A program made the position numbers and the translations under genes. From positions 1-28,387 of the forward strand of contig CAYMWV010000021.1 of assembly GCA_964394395.1 (NCBI GenBank): a stretch of DNA of 28,387 nt, written 5' to 3'. The notes below the pieces were generated by a model. That model was not told the origin of the DNA, ran no database searches, and worked only from the letters and a program-made list of their open reading frames with translations. The DNA comes from Sediminispirochaeta sp964394395. Lineage in GTDB: Bacteria; Spirochaetota; Spirochaetia; DSM-16054; Sediminispirochaetaceae. How positions within the stretch are numbered: position 1 is the first letter of the stretch; each line of letters begins with the position of its first letter. Shown here one piece after another: positions 15,839 through 23,882 of the stretch.

Positions 15839-16922
15839 GAAACGAACTGCCGGGAGAAAGAGCGGGGGGGATGTTCCTGATCAATTAAGCCTTCAGGATA
15901 TCTACCTGGCCCGCCGGCGGATAGCCGCTTATGCGATTAACACTCCAATGCCCCCCGCCCCGGCTCTTGCGGAGGCGGCGGGGGCCGATTCTCTGTTCCT
16001 GAAGCTGGAATCTCTGCAGAACAGCGGAGCTTTCAAGGTGCGGGGGGCGGCAAACAAGATTCTCTCCCTCTCCGGGGAGGATCGGGCAAAGGGAGTTATC
16101 ACCTTCTCCACCGGTAACCATGGGAAAGCGGTGGCCTTTGTATCGGGTAAAAGCGGTGTGAAGGCGACGGTCTGTCTGTCCGAACATGTGCCCTCCTACC
16201 GGGCCGAATTAATTCGGAGCCTTGGCGCAGATGTTCACATCGAAGGGAAGAGTCAGGACGAGGCAGAGGCAGCCTACGACCGGATTCAAAAGAGCAGCGG
16301 GATGATCCCGGTGCTACCTTTCGATGATCCGGCTGTAGTCGCGGGACAGGGGACCGTCGCCCTCGAGATGCTTGAGGCTAATCCCGAACTGGATACCTTA
16401 CTGGTTCCCCTCTCCGGAGGGGGGCTGCTTGCCGGGATTGCCCTCACCGCAAAGCTGATCAATCCAGAGATTCGGATTGTAGGAATCTCCATAGAGCGTT
16501 CTCCCGCAATGCTGGAGAGCCTCAAGGCGGGGTGTCCTGTACAGGTGGAAGAAAAGGATACTCTTGCCGATTCCCTGCTCGGCGGGATCGGGATGGGTAA
16601 CAGGTACACTCTGCCTCTTATCCAGAGCTATGTGGACCATCACCTGGTTGTCACCGAGGATGAGATAGCAGCGGGGATGTACTACGCCCTCTCCCGTCAC
16701 TCCCTGGTTATAGAGGGAGCGGCCGCTGTGGGGATTGGCGCCCTCCTCTCTGGAAAACTCTCTGAAAAGAGCTCTGGAAAAAGCTCTGGAAAAAGCTCTG
16801 CAAGTGCTCATCGGGAGGTCGATTGCAGGGGAAGAAAGATCGGTGTGGTGGTGAGTGGAAGCAGTGTACAGCTGGAACGCTATCTGGAATTGATGAGGAG
16901 GATGATTGATGCAGAAGCCTGA
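15831..16922 (+). CDS. eutB: Hydroxyectoine utilization dehydratase (threonine dehydratase-like)
   Basis: The 363-residue fold-type II PLP enzyme has its Schiff-base lysine at Lys69 in NSGAFKVRGA, the substrate loop STGNHGKAVA and the phosphate-binding PLSGGGLLAG. The family includes threonine dehydratase and serine racemase. Beside doeA and eutC it fits EutB, part of the conversion of hydroxyectoine to ectoine. ATG 15831 overlaps the doeA stop; the longer in-frame ATG at 15792 lies deep in doeA and would add a tail not expected in the family. Near residues 306-325 a Ser/Gly/Lys/Glu-rich insertion comes from a 12-nt DNA repeat. Alone it could be called a threonine dehydratase; context is decisive. 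The 3' end overlaps eutC by 14 bp. Confidence 0.85.
   Translation: MAEKRTAGRKSGGDVPDQLSLQDIYLARRRIAAYAINTPMPPAPALAEAAGADSLFLKLESLQNSGAFKVRGAANKILSLSGEDRAKGVITFSTGNHGKAVAFVSGKSGVKATVCLSEHVPSYRAELIRSLGADVHIEGKSQDEAEAAYDRIQKSSGMIPVLPFDDPAVVAGQGTVALEMLEANPELDTLLVPLSGGGLLAGIALTAKLINPEIRIVGISIERSPAMLESLKAGCPVQVEEKDTLADSLLGGIGMGNRYTLPLIQSYVDHHLVVTEDEIAAGMYYALSRHSLVIEGAAAVGIGALLSGKLSEKSSGKSSGKSSASAHREVDCRGRKIGVVVSGSSVQLERYLELMRRMIDAEA
16748..16795 (+). repeat. 12-nt in-frame minisatellite in eutB
   Basis: Four 12-nt units at 16748, 16760, 16772 and 16784 are variants of CTCTGGAAAAAG; the last two are identical. They encode SGKL/SEKS/SGKS/SGKS, a flexible linker near the end of the catalytic domain. 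Confidence 0.8.
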
Positions 16923-17949
16923 AATGAAAAAGCCCGGGATATATATTGTCAAGGAAGAGGAGCTGGTGGAGCAGGTCCATATGGATAAAAGCATCATTGA
17001 TGCCATTGAAGCCGCCTTCCGGAAGCTTTATGAGGGAAATGCGACAGTGCCGCCGATCATGATGATTCCGGTGCCGGAACGGAGCGGGGAGGTGGATGTA
17101 AAAAGCGCCTACATCAAGGGGCTGGATAGTCTGGCGGTGAAGGTTGCCTCGGGGTTTTTTGAGAACCGTAAGCTGGGACTCCCTTCAGCCAGCGGCCTGA
17201 TGCTGCTCTTCAGTTCTCTCACCGGTTTCCTCGAGGCGATCCTTCTGGACAACGGTTATCTTACCCAGGTAAGAACCGGGGCTGCCGGTGCACTGGCGGC
17301 AAGATATCTGGCTCCCTCCAGGGTGGAGAATGCCGGAGTGATTGGAGCGGGGACCCAGGCGCGGTTTCAGATGCGGGGCCTTTACCTGGTGCGTCCCTTC
17401 AAACGGATCTACACCTGGAGTCCTGACCCGGAGGATGTACGGGATGCCTATGTGCAGGATATCTCCAAAGAGCTGGGGGTGGAGGTGATCAAGGCGGAAA
17501 GTGCCGAAGAGGTGGTGAAAAGGTGCCACTCCGTGACCACTACCACCCCGGCCAGGCAGCCCGTTATCAAAGCTGAATGGCTCCATCCGGGACTCCACAT
17601 CACCGCCATGGGTAGTGATACCGAAGAGAAACAGGAGCTTGATGCGAAGATCTTTGCCAGGGCAGACCTGGTAGCCTGCGATTTAAAGAGTCAGTGTTAC
17701 CGCCTTGGAGAGTTGCGAAGTGCAAAAGCCGCTGGTACTGCTCCGGAGGATGGGGATATCCTTGAGCTGGGTCTTTTTGCTTCCGGTGGAGCTCCCGGAA
17801 GGACGAATGACGATCAGATAAGCGTGTGCGACCTCACCGGAGTGGGAATCCAGGATACCGCTATCGCTCTGGAAGCTTTAAAGAGGATCAAGGCGGCCGG
17901 CTGCGAGAAGCTGATTGACTTCCCCCAGAAACTCTTTACAAAAGGGTAA
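16909..17949 (+). CDS. eutC: Ornithine cyclodeaminase/mu-crystallin-family protein (EutC)
   Basis: The 346-residue protein has the NAD-binding Rossmann motif GVIGAGTQARFQMRGL, RTGAAGALAARYLA before it, and HITAMGSDTEEKQELD, as in the ornithine cyclodeaminase/mu-crystallin family. EutC acts with EutB (and EutA) in hydroxyectoine breakdown; other relatives are ornithine cyclodeaminase, alanine dehydrogenase and ketimine reductase. ATG 16909 is chosen because GAGGAGG (16895-16901) lies 7 nt upstream; the gene overlaps eutB by 14 bp. The adjacent EutB and EutC pair is strong support for a hydroxyectoine role rather than ornithine or proline metabolism. Confidence 0.85.
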   Translation: MQKPEMKKPGIYIVKEEELVEQVHMDKSIIDAIEAAFRKLYEGNATVPPIMMIPVPERSGEVDVKSAYIKGLDSLAVKVASGFFENRKLGLPSASGLMLLFSSLTGFLEAILLDNGYLTQVRTGAAGALAARYLAPSRVENAGVIGAGTQARFQMRGLYLVRPFKRIYTWSPDPEDVRDAYVQDISKELGVEVIKAESAEEVVKRCHSVTTTTPARQPVIKAEWLHPGLHITAMGSDTEEKQELDAKIFARADLVACDLKSQCYRLGELRSAKAAGTAPEDGDILELGLFASGGAPGRTNDDQISVCDLTGVGIQDTAIALEALKRIKAAGCEKLIDFPQKLFTKG

Positions 17950-17982
17950 GCATTGTATATATACCACTAACGGGAGGCTATC

Positions 17983-19278
17983 ATGATTGTATGCAAGTTC
18001 GGCGGAACCTCAATGGCCGATGCTGCACAGATGCGAAAGGTTAAATCGATTATCGATCTGGATAAAAAGCGCCGGGTAGTTATTGTATCCGCCCCGGGCA
18101 AGCGGAATAGCTCTGACGAAAAGATAACCGATCTCTTCTATTGCTGTCACCGGGATGCGGCGGCCGGTAAGGAGATAGCTCCCCATTTCTCTATCATCCG
18201 GGAACGGATCGAAGGGATGGCCTCACAGATGCAGGTGTGTCCCGATATCGCTTCTGTATTGGATACGATTGAGGAGAAGATCAAGAAGGGAGCCAGTGCC
18301 GATTATGCGGCAAGCCGGGGGGAGTTTCTCTCGGCTCTGATGATGGCCGATCTTCTTGATGCCACTTTTGTGGATCCGGAACAGTTTGTTCGTATTACTG
18401 ATGACGGGCGGGTAGATGATGCAAGCTATGAGCTTATATCCGCTCAGATGAAGGGGGAGGGGCGCTTCGTCCTGCCCGGATTCTACGGTGCCACCGCTGA
18501 TGGGAAGGTAAAGACCTTCAGTCGTGGGGGGAGTGATATCTCCGGGGCCATTGCAGCCCGGGCGGTGATGGCAGAGCGCTACGAGAACTGGACCGATGTA
18601 TCGGGGATACTGATGGCAGATCCTAGAATTGTGGAAAACCCCAAACCGGTGAGAGAGATTACCTACCGGGAGGTGCGGGAACTGGCCAGTATCGGGGCAT
18701 CGGTGTTTCATGAAGAGGCGATAGCACCGGTGAGAAATGTGGGAGTTCCCATCAATGTGAGGAACACCAACGCCCCCTCTGCAGAGGGAACCTACATTCT
18801 CCCCAAGCGGGATACCAAGGAACGCTCGGTAGCTGGTGTTTCGGGTAAAAAACCCTACAAGAATCTCTTCGTGGAAAAGCTGATGTTGAGCCGCTATCCC
18901 TTTTATCGGGAAGAGATCCTTGCCCTGCTTCGGGAGAAGGGGATTATCCCGGAGTTTGAGTCAAAGGGCTTTGACACCCTCAGCTTCCTCCTTCCCGAGG
19001 GGGCGATCAAAGATGAAAAGGGCCTTCTGCAGGAGTTGCGGGAGAAGATGGAACCGGACCTGGTAAGCTTCAAACCTCACCTTGCGCTGATAGGTCTGGT
19101 TGGCGAGGGCATTCTGGAGAAGCCGGGGATTGCTGCGCGCCTCTTCAACGCTTTAAAGGATGCCGGGATTAATGTGCGCTTTATCAATTACGGCGGATCG
19201 GAGATTACTTTGCTGGTCGGGGTAGATGCTGAAGAGTACGCCCAGGCCCTGAAGGTGATGGTGAAGGCTGTCGAATAG
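17983..19278 (+). CDS. lysC: Aspartate kinase
   Basis: The 431-residue protein has the kinase motifs KFGGTSMADA (residues 5-14), TFSRGGSDISG and WTDVSGILMADPR, then two ACT domains from about 300 (the last with GIAARLFNALKDAGINVRFI). It catalyses aspartate + ATP to aspartyl-4-phosphate + ADP. It is the last gene of the island, 33 bp after eutC, with GGGAGG before ATG 17983. That gap is too short for a lysine riboswitch, so regulation appears tied to ectoine genes rather than to lysine. Specialised aspartate kinases occur in ectoine synthesis clusters, but ectABC is absent here. With asd it could run in reverse, making ATP from aspartyl phosphate. Family assignment is firm, direction is inferred, and effector sensitivity cannot be read. 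Confidence 0.92.
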   Translation: MIVCKFGGTSMADAAQMRKVKSIIDLDKKRRVVIVSAPGKRNSSDEKITDLFYCCHRDAAAGKEIAPHFSIIRERIEGMASQMQVCPDIASVLDTIEEKIKKGASADYAASRGEFLSALMMADLLDATFVDPEQFVRITDDGRVDDASYELISAQMKGEGRFVLPGFYGATADGKVKTFSRGGSDISGAIAARAVMAERYENWTDVSGILMADPRIVENPKPVREITYREVRELASIGASVFHEEAIAPVRNVGVPINVRNTNAPSAEGTYILPKRDTKERSVAGVSGKKPYKNLFVEKLMLSRYPFYREEILALLREKGIIPEFESKGFDTLSFLLPEGAIKDEKGLLQELREKMEPDLVSFKPHLALIGLVGEGILEKPGIAARLFNALKDAGINVRFINYGGSEITLLVGVDAEEYAQALKVMVKAVE

Positions 19279-19326
19279 ATGTCCCACCGTCGGTGAGCAG
19301 GGCAGGCTCTTTTGGCGATCTTTCAT

Positions 19327-20115
19327 TCATGCTTCCAGTCTCCGGTAAAATTGCCGCTGCAGGGAGGTGTGGATGAAGTGTTGAAGCCTCCTTCTCGCCC
19401 CGATCGGGGGAGCATCAAACATCGCCACCAGAAGGATTGAGCTGTCGGGTAACTTTCTTCGAAGTGATATTGTTCCGGTCAACTCGCGGATCCTGGAGTC
19501 AGACTCCATGCGGAAGCTATCAATCCTACAGCCCGGCGGTAGAAGCTTTCCTCCATCAAGGGAGAAGGAGATTCCTGCAGAACTGATATCAGAAACAGAG
19601 CCGCTGTAGATCTTGCCACCGCTTTCTATTTCCAGGGAGGCGATAGCTTCTCCACCGCTTCCAAATCGGACATACCGGCGTTGCCCTCGTGCTTCTTTCT
19701 TCTCAAGTAGTTCAAGGAAGGTTATAGCTCCCGCTTCCCTTTCACAGGGGAGGGTAAGGGGAGGAGTAGAAAAACCGGTGCTTTGCAGCCCTTCGACCGG
19801 AACAGCAGCCTCCCTACTCTTCTGGCACCTCTCTTCCCGTATCAGGGGGATGATGGAGCTCTCCCCTGCCTCCAGCCGTCCACTATAGCGACTGATTGAT
19901 TTCACCAGGGCATCCTCAGCTCCTGCAAACGGGCACTCCAGGTTGATAAAGATCAGTGACCTGCTGTATCCGGAGATGAGCTTCATTCCCTGCTCGATTC
20001 TACTCACCGTATAGATCTCATACTCTTCCTCGATAGCCGCTTTAATCAGAGCACTATGATAGGGGCCCTCCGGGAAGAAGTAGAATAGCTTTTTACCTAA
20101 TAGATCCTTACTCAC
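19327..20115 (-). CDS. PilZ-domain protein with N-terminal receiver-like region
   Basis: The 262-residue protein has a C-terminal PilZ domain at about 139-255. Both cyclic-di-GMP motifs are present: RxxxR at Arg143-Arg147 (RGQRR) and DxSxxG at Asp176-Gly181 (DISSAG). Residues 1-90 look like a degenerate response-regulator fold (KLFYFFPEG, SLIFINLE) lacking a clear phospho-acceptor. The GTG start overlaps the cheD stop (GTGA), so the two are translationally coupled. The operon ties cyclic-di-GMP sensing to chemotaxis or motility. It ends convergently with lysC, 48 bp away, and I see no convincing terminator between them. Confidence 0.88.
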   Translation of the reverse strand: MSKDLLGKKLFYFFPEGPYHSALIKAAIEEEYEIYTVSRIEQGMKLISGYSRSLIFINLECPFAGAEDALVKSISRYSGRLEAGESSIIPLIREERCQKSREAAVPVEGLQSTGFSTPPLTLPCEREAGAITFLELLEKKEARGQRRYVRFGSGGEAIASLEIESGGKIYSGSVSDISSAGISFSLDGGKLLPPGCRIDSFRMESDSRIRELTGTISLRRKLPDSSILLVAMFDAPPIGARRRLQHFIHTSLQRQFYRRLEA

Positions 20116-20720
20116 TGTTTCTCTTCCTTTTTATCAGTTCTAAAATCGATAAACCCATTCGCCTCTCTACGCTCCCTGAGTTTTCTCTGGTATTCACTCT
20201 CTTCCTGCTTCACCTCCCGGTCTCGGATATGGCCAAGCCTCTTGAGCTGAACTTTCCCGGTTTCCGGGTTAAAGATGATCTTTCTGGCCTGTTTCCCCCC
20301 CGTATCGGAAGCTTCAACTGCAATCTGTTCAAGCTCCAGGTATTTGAAAGCGAAATTGATATTGGCCCTGCTGATCGAAAGCTCCTCATCTCTTTCGGTG
20401 GCAAGAACTGTTGCCCCTCCAAACACCTTTGCCACCAGGTTTCTTTTATGAAGCCCAAGTTTCATCAGCGCATTGATAAGCAGCTCCATTGCCTGCATCC
20501 CGTAACGGCCGCTCTCATCAAGATAGAAAACCTGTTTAGGATTCCCTGGAAGCATAAAGTGGTTCATTCCCCCAATCCTCTTCGCCGGATCCCAAAGAAC
20601 TACCGATACACAGGAGCCGAGTACGGTTGAAAGAAGGGTCTTCTGGTCCGTCGCATAGTAATCTCCGGGATGCAGAAAAACCACATCTTTATCCAGACTG
20701 TGATTATGCAGGGTATGCAT
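20112..20720 (-). CDS. cheD: Chemoreceptor glutamine deamidase CheD
   Basis: The 202-residue protein shows CheD motifs: STVLGSCVSVVLWDP with catalytic Cys37, GGMNHFMLP with catalytic His54, RYGMQAMELLINALM, KVFGGATV and GGKQARKIIFNPETG. CheD deamidates glutamines of chemoreceptors and in some bacteria partners CheC. A charged tail of about 35 residues (EESEYQRKLRERREANGF) extends beyond the usual domain. ATG 20720 is preferred; a GTG sits directly before it. The start is 9 nt after the stop of the receptor-like gene, and cheD overlaps the PilZ gene. The upstream coiled-coil protein is the obvious candidate substrate or partner. Confidence 0.93.
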   Translation of the reverse strand: MHTLHNHSLDKDVVFLHPGDYYATDQKTLLSTVLGSCVSVVLWDPAKRIGGMNHFMLPGNPKQVFYLDESGRYGMQAMELLINALMKLGLHKRNLVAKVFGGATVLATERDEELSISRANINFAFKYLELEQIAVEASDTGGKQARKIIFNPETGKVQLKRLGHIRDREVKQEESEYQRKLRERREANGFIDFRTDKKEEKQ

Positions 20721-20729
20721 CACACCGGC

Positions 20730-22520
20730 CTAAAAAAAGGTAACATCACCGCTGCTGTTTCCCTCTTCCACATCAAAGCCTCCAATTTCTCCTGCTTTTT
20801 GTTTATGTTCGAGGATGGTAAAGCGCTCTATTATATCCTGCAGCCGCTGGTTCTTGATACTCCAGTTTTCCAGGTTCCCGTTTTTTTTCAGTTCCATATC
20901 CAGCCTGCTTCTGAATACCGATTCGATCTTGCCAAGCAGGATGGTAGTCTCGTCAAGCCGGGTAGAACAGCTTCCAAGCTTCTTAAGAACTTCGTTGGTT
21001 CTCTCCAAAATCGTGTAAAATCCGTCGGTGAAAGTGGAGAAGCCAAAGAGTACCCCTTCAAGGTTTGAGAGCATATCCTGAACATCCTTTGAAAGGGTTT
21101 TCATCTGCTTGTCAAAATCCTGGGAAAACCGTTTTTCCTGCTGGTAGATGGTGTTGTACATCTCGATGGAGTCTCTGGTCTGCTTGAAAAAGCGCTTTAT
21201 GCTGTGCAGAGCCTGTTCCAGGGTTGTATCGATCCTGCCGGTTAACTGGCTCATCTCTCCTACCGTGGTGGTCATAGAGGAGAGTGCTTCCTGCTTGGCA
21301 ATCTCTATCCGGGAAGCAACATTTACATTCTGAAACTGGGTGATCAACTCCGAGAAATCGGTAAAGCTCTCCTGCAGTTCCATCACCTTATTCATGAGCT
21401 CACTGCTTTCCTGGATAATTGAAGTTTTCATTGAAAGAGAACTGGAGACATCTTCACTTATGGTATTGATAGATTTTTTCGCTTCAGAAAAGTAGGTGTC
21501 CACCGGGTTCTCTTTTCGGTAATTATCCAGTCTATGTTCCAGCTCCTTCATCAGCTGATCTATGGTTTCCAGTCTTTGAAAAAAGAAATTCCTGCTTTTT
21601 TCAATCCGCACTTTAACATCTTCTATCAGATCGGAGCAGAGCCCCGGGATGCTTGTCAAGAATGACAATTCATCAAGGAACTCCCTGGAGTGCTCCTCGC
21701 TATTATGGACAGAAATTTCTTTCAATTCTGACAGTGCAAGCAGGACGTGGTCCAGGGATTGACGAATAATATCCTGTTGTTGCACCTCCTCCATAATCTC
21801 CACCAAGGGTTTATCAATTGCTTCGCTATCCCGGTTTACTTGTTCCAGAAAGGAGAGGGTTCTATCGGTAGCCTCATGTGCTCTTTCGAATCCCTCTTTT
21901 ACAAAGGATCCGAAGTTATTGAAGAGCTCTTTCTGCACATCTTCAATCTTTTCCATTGAACCAAGGAGGGCACGGAAGAGATCATCCAGATCTGTACCCT
22001 CCCTGGTCAGCTCATCGGTATATTGAATGCTTCTTGCACTGATGCGCTTCAGCTCTTCGGTAATATAACTAAACGCTCCTCCTGCTTTACCCGCTTTTAT
22101 CGCAACGGTCATGGCGTTCAAACTGATCAACTCCATCTGTTCGGAGCTATCCCTGATCTCTTTTATCCTGCTATCCAGTGCCTTGATCTCTTCTATGTCA
22201 CTTTTCAAGGTAGTAAGCAGAATATCATCTTTATCATGCAGCTCGGAAAATGCTTTTGCTGCCTCTTCAATTACCGATTTTGTCTCCCTCAGAAGCACCC
22301 CTGCCCGCTCTTTACCTGCAAGACCTGTTACAGAATGGGAAAACCTGGCGATTTGCTGCTCCGATTCCTGCCTGCTTTTTTTGATTTCCGTACCAAGCCT
22401 GGGGAAGATACCGGCGATTTCATCAAATATGCTTTCAGTCTCTTCCACCACCCCTTGTATCTGCTCTACTATCTGGATCGGTTTAGTTTCCTGCCTGGTA
22501 TCCTGTTTTTCGCTGTTCAT
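20730..22520 (-). CDS. Soluble receptor-like coiled-coil protein with two degenerate MCP tips and a CheZ-like motif
   Basis: The 596-residue protein is nearly all helical, with no membrane segment and no sensor domain recognised. Residues 131-163 (LISLNAMTVAIKAGKAGGAF) resemble the signalling tip of methyl-accepting chemotaxis proteins, but the conserved Glu and Arg are Val and Lys. A second similar tip lies at about 396-412 (NVNVASRIEIAKQEA). Between them, EEVQQQDIIRQSLDHV has Asp250-x3-Gln254, the spacing of the catalytic Asp/Gln of CheZ-type CheY phosphatases. The protein ends in SSGDVTFF, which could be a docking peptide. Its position before cheD and the PilZ gene places it in chemotaxis. 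Whether it is a receptor, scaffold or phosphatase is unknown. The start is set by a promoter whose -10 ends 8 nt upstream, with no ribosome-binding site. Confidence 0.8.
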   Translation of the reverse strand: MNSEKQDTRQETKPIQIVEQIQGVVEETESIFDEIAGIFPRLGTEIKKSRQESEQQIARFSHSVTGLAGKERAGVLLRETKSVIEEAAKAFSELHDKDDILLTTLKSDIEEIKALDSRIKEIRDSSEQMELISLNAMTVAIKAGKAGGAFSYITEELKRISARSIQYTDELTREGTDLDDLFRALLGSMEKIEDVQKELFNNFGSFVKEGFERAHEATDRTLSFLEQVNRDSEAIDKPLVEIMEEVQQQDIIRQSLDHVLLALSELKEISVHNSEEHSREFLDELSFLTSIPGLCSDLIEDVKVRIEKSRNFFFQRLETIDQLMKELEHRLDNYRKENPVDTYFSEAKKSINTISEDVSSSLSMKTSIIQESSELMNKVMELQESFTDFSELITQFQNVNVASRIEIAKQEALSSMTTTVGEMSQLTGRIDTTLEQALHSIKRFFKQTRDSIEMYNTIYQQEKRFSQDFDKQMKTLSKDVQDMLSNLEGVLFGFSTFTDGFYTILERTNEVLKKLGSCSTRLDETTILLGKIESVFRSRLDMELKKNGNLENWSIKNQRLQDIIERFTILEHKQKAGEIGGFDVEEGNSSGDVTFF

Positions 22521-22557
22521 TGATTAGTAGTATAAGGAAAGGTGATCTTAGATGCAA
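22521..22557 (-). promoter_or_regulatory. Sigma70-type promoter of receptor-like gene, apparently leaderless
   Basis: On the minus strand, TTGCAT (22552-22557) and TATACT (22529-22534) are separated by 17 bp. The ATG at 22520 begins 8 nt after the -10 box, so the mRNA should begin at or within a base or two of the start codon. The bases between (ACTAATCA) contain no ribosome-binding site. Confidence 0.7.
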
Positions 22558-22620
22558 TCTGTTCGGGGAATGGAGATATGAATGAGATATGGAGGTGAAA
22601 TCGGGGTGGGAGAGAGCATG

Positions 22621-22649
22621 AAAAAGGGGCTGCCGTTAACGGCAGCCCC
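22621..22649 (-). terminator. Intrinsic terminator of ugpC
   Basis: A perfect 10-bp stem, GGGGCTGCCG / CGGCAGCCCC (22626-22635 and 22640-22649), has a TTAA loop. On the minus strand it is followed by five T (22621-22625). It lies about 50 bp after the ugpC stop. On the plus strand no T-run follows, so it works one way. Confidence 0.9.
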
Positions 22650-22661
22650 GGGGTAACACTA

Positions 22662-22691
22662 TTTTATGCGTAACACTTTTATGCGTAACAC
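22662..22691. repeat. Perfect 15-nt tandem duplication after ugpC
   Basis: TTTTATGCGTAACAC occurs twice head to tail (22662-22676, 22677-22691), with a partial third copy (GTAACAC, 22652-22658). It lies between the ugpC stop and its terminator and is not translated. Confidence 0.85.
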
Positions 22692-22696
22692 TCTAA

Positions 22697-23815
22697 TTAT
22701 ACACTTGCCTGGCTCTCATCAAGAACCTTTTCGGTCTCCACATCAAAGAAGTGAGCTTTATCATAGTTGGGGATGAAATAGATTGGCTGTCCAACCTCAA
22801 GCGCCACATCAGGGGCCACCTTGGCAATCATCTGATGCTTGGCGGTATTTACATACACGTGAATCTCCGCTCCAAGGGGCTCGATAACACCAACTTCAGC
22901 GGTGACAGTCTTTCCAGCCTTTTCTGCGGGTTCGTAGTACAAATCTTCGGGACGGATACCAAAGATAACCTCTTTGCCCATATACCCTTTATCCTTCAGG
23001 AGCGACGCATAACGACCCTGAATCTCAGCCCTGAAGCTGCCTTCGTCCATCATCACTTTTCCGCCTTCCTCTACCACTGTAACGGTAAGGAAGTTCATGG
23101 GAGGACTTCCGATAAAACCGGCTACAAAGCGGTTTGCCGGGTTGTTGTAGAGCTGGAGTGGGCTTCCAATCTGGTAGACAATACCATCTTTCAGGACAAC
23201 AATCTTGTCCGCCATGGTCATCGCTTCTACCTGGTCGTGGGTTACATAGATCATGGTAGCATCCAGCCGGTGGTGGAGGCTGGAAATCTCCGCTCTCATC
23301 TGAACTCGAAGTTTCGCATCCAGGTTGGAGAGGGGTTCATCAAAGAGGAACACCTTGGGATGACGAACGATGGCCCGGCCTACTGCAACCCGCTGCCGCT
23401 GTCCACCGGAGAGAGCCTTTGGTTTTCTGTCCAGAAGCTCTTCAATGTCCAGGATTCTGGCAGCCTCTTTTACCCGTTTCTCAATCTCCGCCTTATCAAA
23501 CTTTCTGATCTTGAGACCGAAAGCCATGTTGTCGTAGACAGTCATGTGGGGATAGAGAGCGTAGTTCTGGAAAACCATGGCAATGTCCCGATCCTTTGGG
23601 GGAACATCGTTAACCATTTTCCCATCGATGTAGAGTTCGCCTTCGGAAATATCTTCCAATCCGGCGACCATTCTGAGGGTAGTGGACTTTCCACAACCCG
23701 AAGGACCTACGAGAACCACAAATTCCCGGTCCTGGATCTCGATATTGACGTTGTCTACTGCCCTGACTCCGCCATCGTAGACCTTCCCAATACCTTTCAG
23801 CTGTACTGTTGCCAT
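22697..23815 (-). CDS. ugpC: ABC transporter ATPase, UgpC/MsmK/MalK type
   Basis: The 372-residue protein has Walker A GPSGCGKST (37-45), Q-loop FQNYALYPHMTVYDNMAFGL, signature LSGGQRQRVAVGRAIVRHP, Walker B VFLFDEPLSNLDAKLR and the H-loop VTHDQ. A C-terminal regulatory (TOBE/MalK-type) region follows from about 240 (IGSPPMNFL, FGIRPEDL). It energises CUT1-family sugar or polyol importers. No permease genes adjoin it, so it is probably a shared ATPase like MsmK. It has its own promoter, ribosome-binding site and terminator, so it is a single-gene unit even though the solute-binding-like gene lies just upstream on the same strand. Confidence 0.93.
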   Translation of the reverse strand: MATVQLKGIGKVYDGGVRAVDNVNIEIQDREFVVLVGPSGCGKSTTLRMVAGLEDISEGELYIDGKMVNDVPPKDRDIAMVFQNYALYPHMTVYDNMAFGLKIRKFDKAEIEKRVKEAARILDIEELLDRKPKALSGGQRQRVAVGRAIVRHPKVFLFDEPLSNLDAKLRVQMRAEISSLHHRLDATMIYVTHDQVEAMTMADKIVVLKDGIVYQIGSPLQLYNNPANRFVAGFIGSPPMNFLTVTVVEEGGKVMMDEGSFRAEIQGRYASLLKDKGYMGKEVIFGIRPEDLYYEPAEKAGKTVTAEVGVIEPLGAEIHVYVNTAKHQMIAKVAPDVALEVGQPIYFIPNYDKAHFFDVETEKVLDESQASV

Positions 23816-23819
23816 AAAA

Positions 23820-23877
23820 CCTCCAAAAAAAATTATCTTATGGCAATCAGCATAATACGGTTTCTAACATATGTCAA
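23820..23877 (-). promoter_or_regulatory. ugpC promoter and ribosome-binding site
   Basis: On the minus strand, TTGACA (23872-23877) and TATGCT (23849-23854) lie 17 bp apart, followed by a leader of about 30 nt carrying GGAGG (23820-23824) 4 nt before the ATG. This conventional leader contrasts with the leaderless promoters nearby. The -35 starts 5 bp after the stop of the upstream gene. Confidence 0.8.
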
Positions 23878-23882
23878 ACACT

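Noticed and set aside
15831..17949. Threonine dehydratase and ornithine cyclodeaminase of amino-acid metabolism; also confusion with ethanolamine eut genes
   Set aside because: The overlapping pair directly after an M24 protein with lost metal ligands matches hydroxyectoine EutB/EutC. No ethanolamine lyase or microcompartment genes are present.
17950..17982. Lysine riboswitch before aspartate kinase
   Set aside because: The gap is only 33 bp, far too short; asd has a 4-bp gap.
6981..19278. Ectoine biosynthesis cluster (asd and aspartate kinase beside an EctB-like transaminase)
   Set aside because: No ectA acetyltransferase or ectC synthase is present, while ectoine hydrolase, eutB, eutC and an importer are. 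Breakdown fits better.
19279..19326. Bidirectional terminator between lysC and the PilZ gene
   Set aside because: Only a 4-5 bp dyad (CACCGTCGGTG) without an adjacent T-run is visible.
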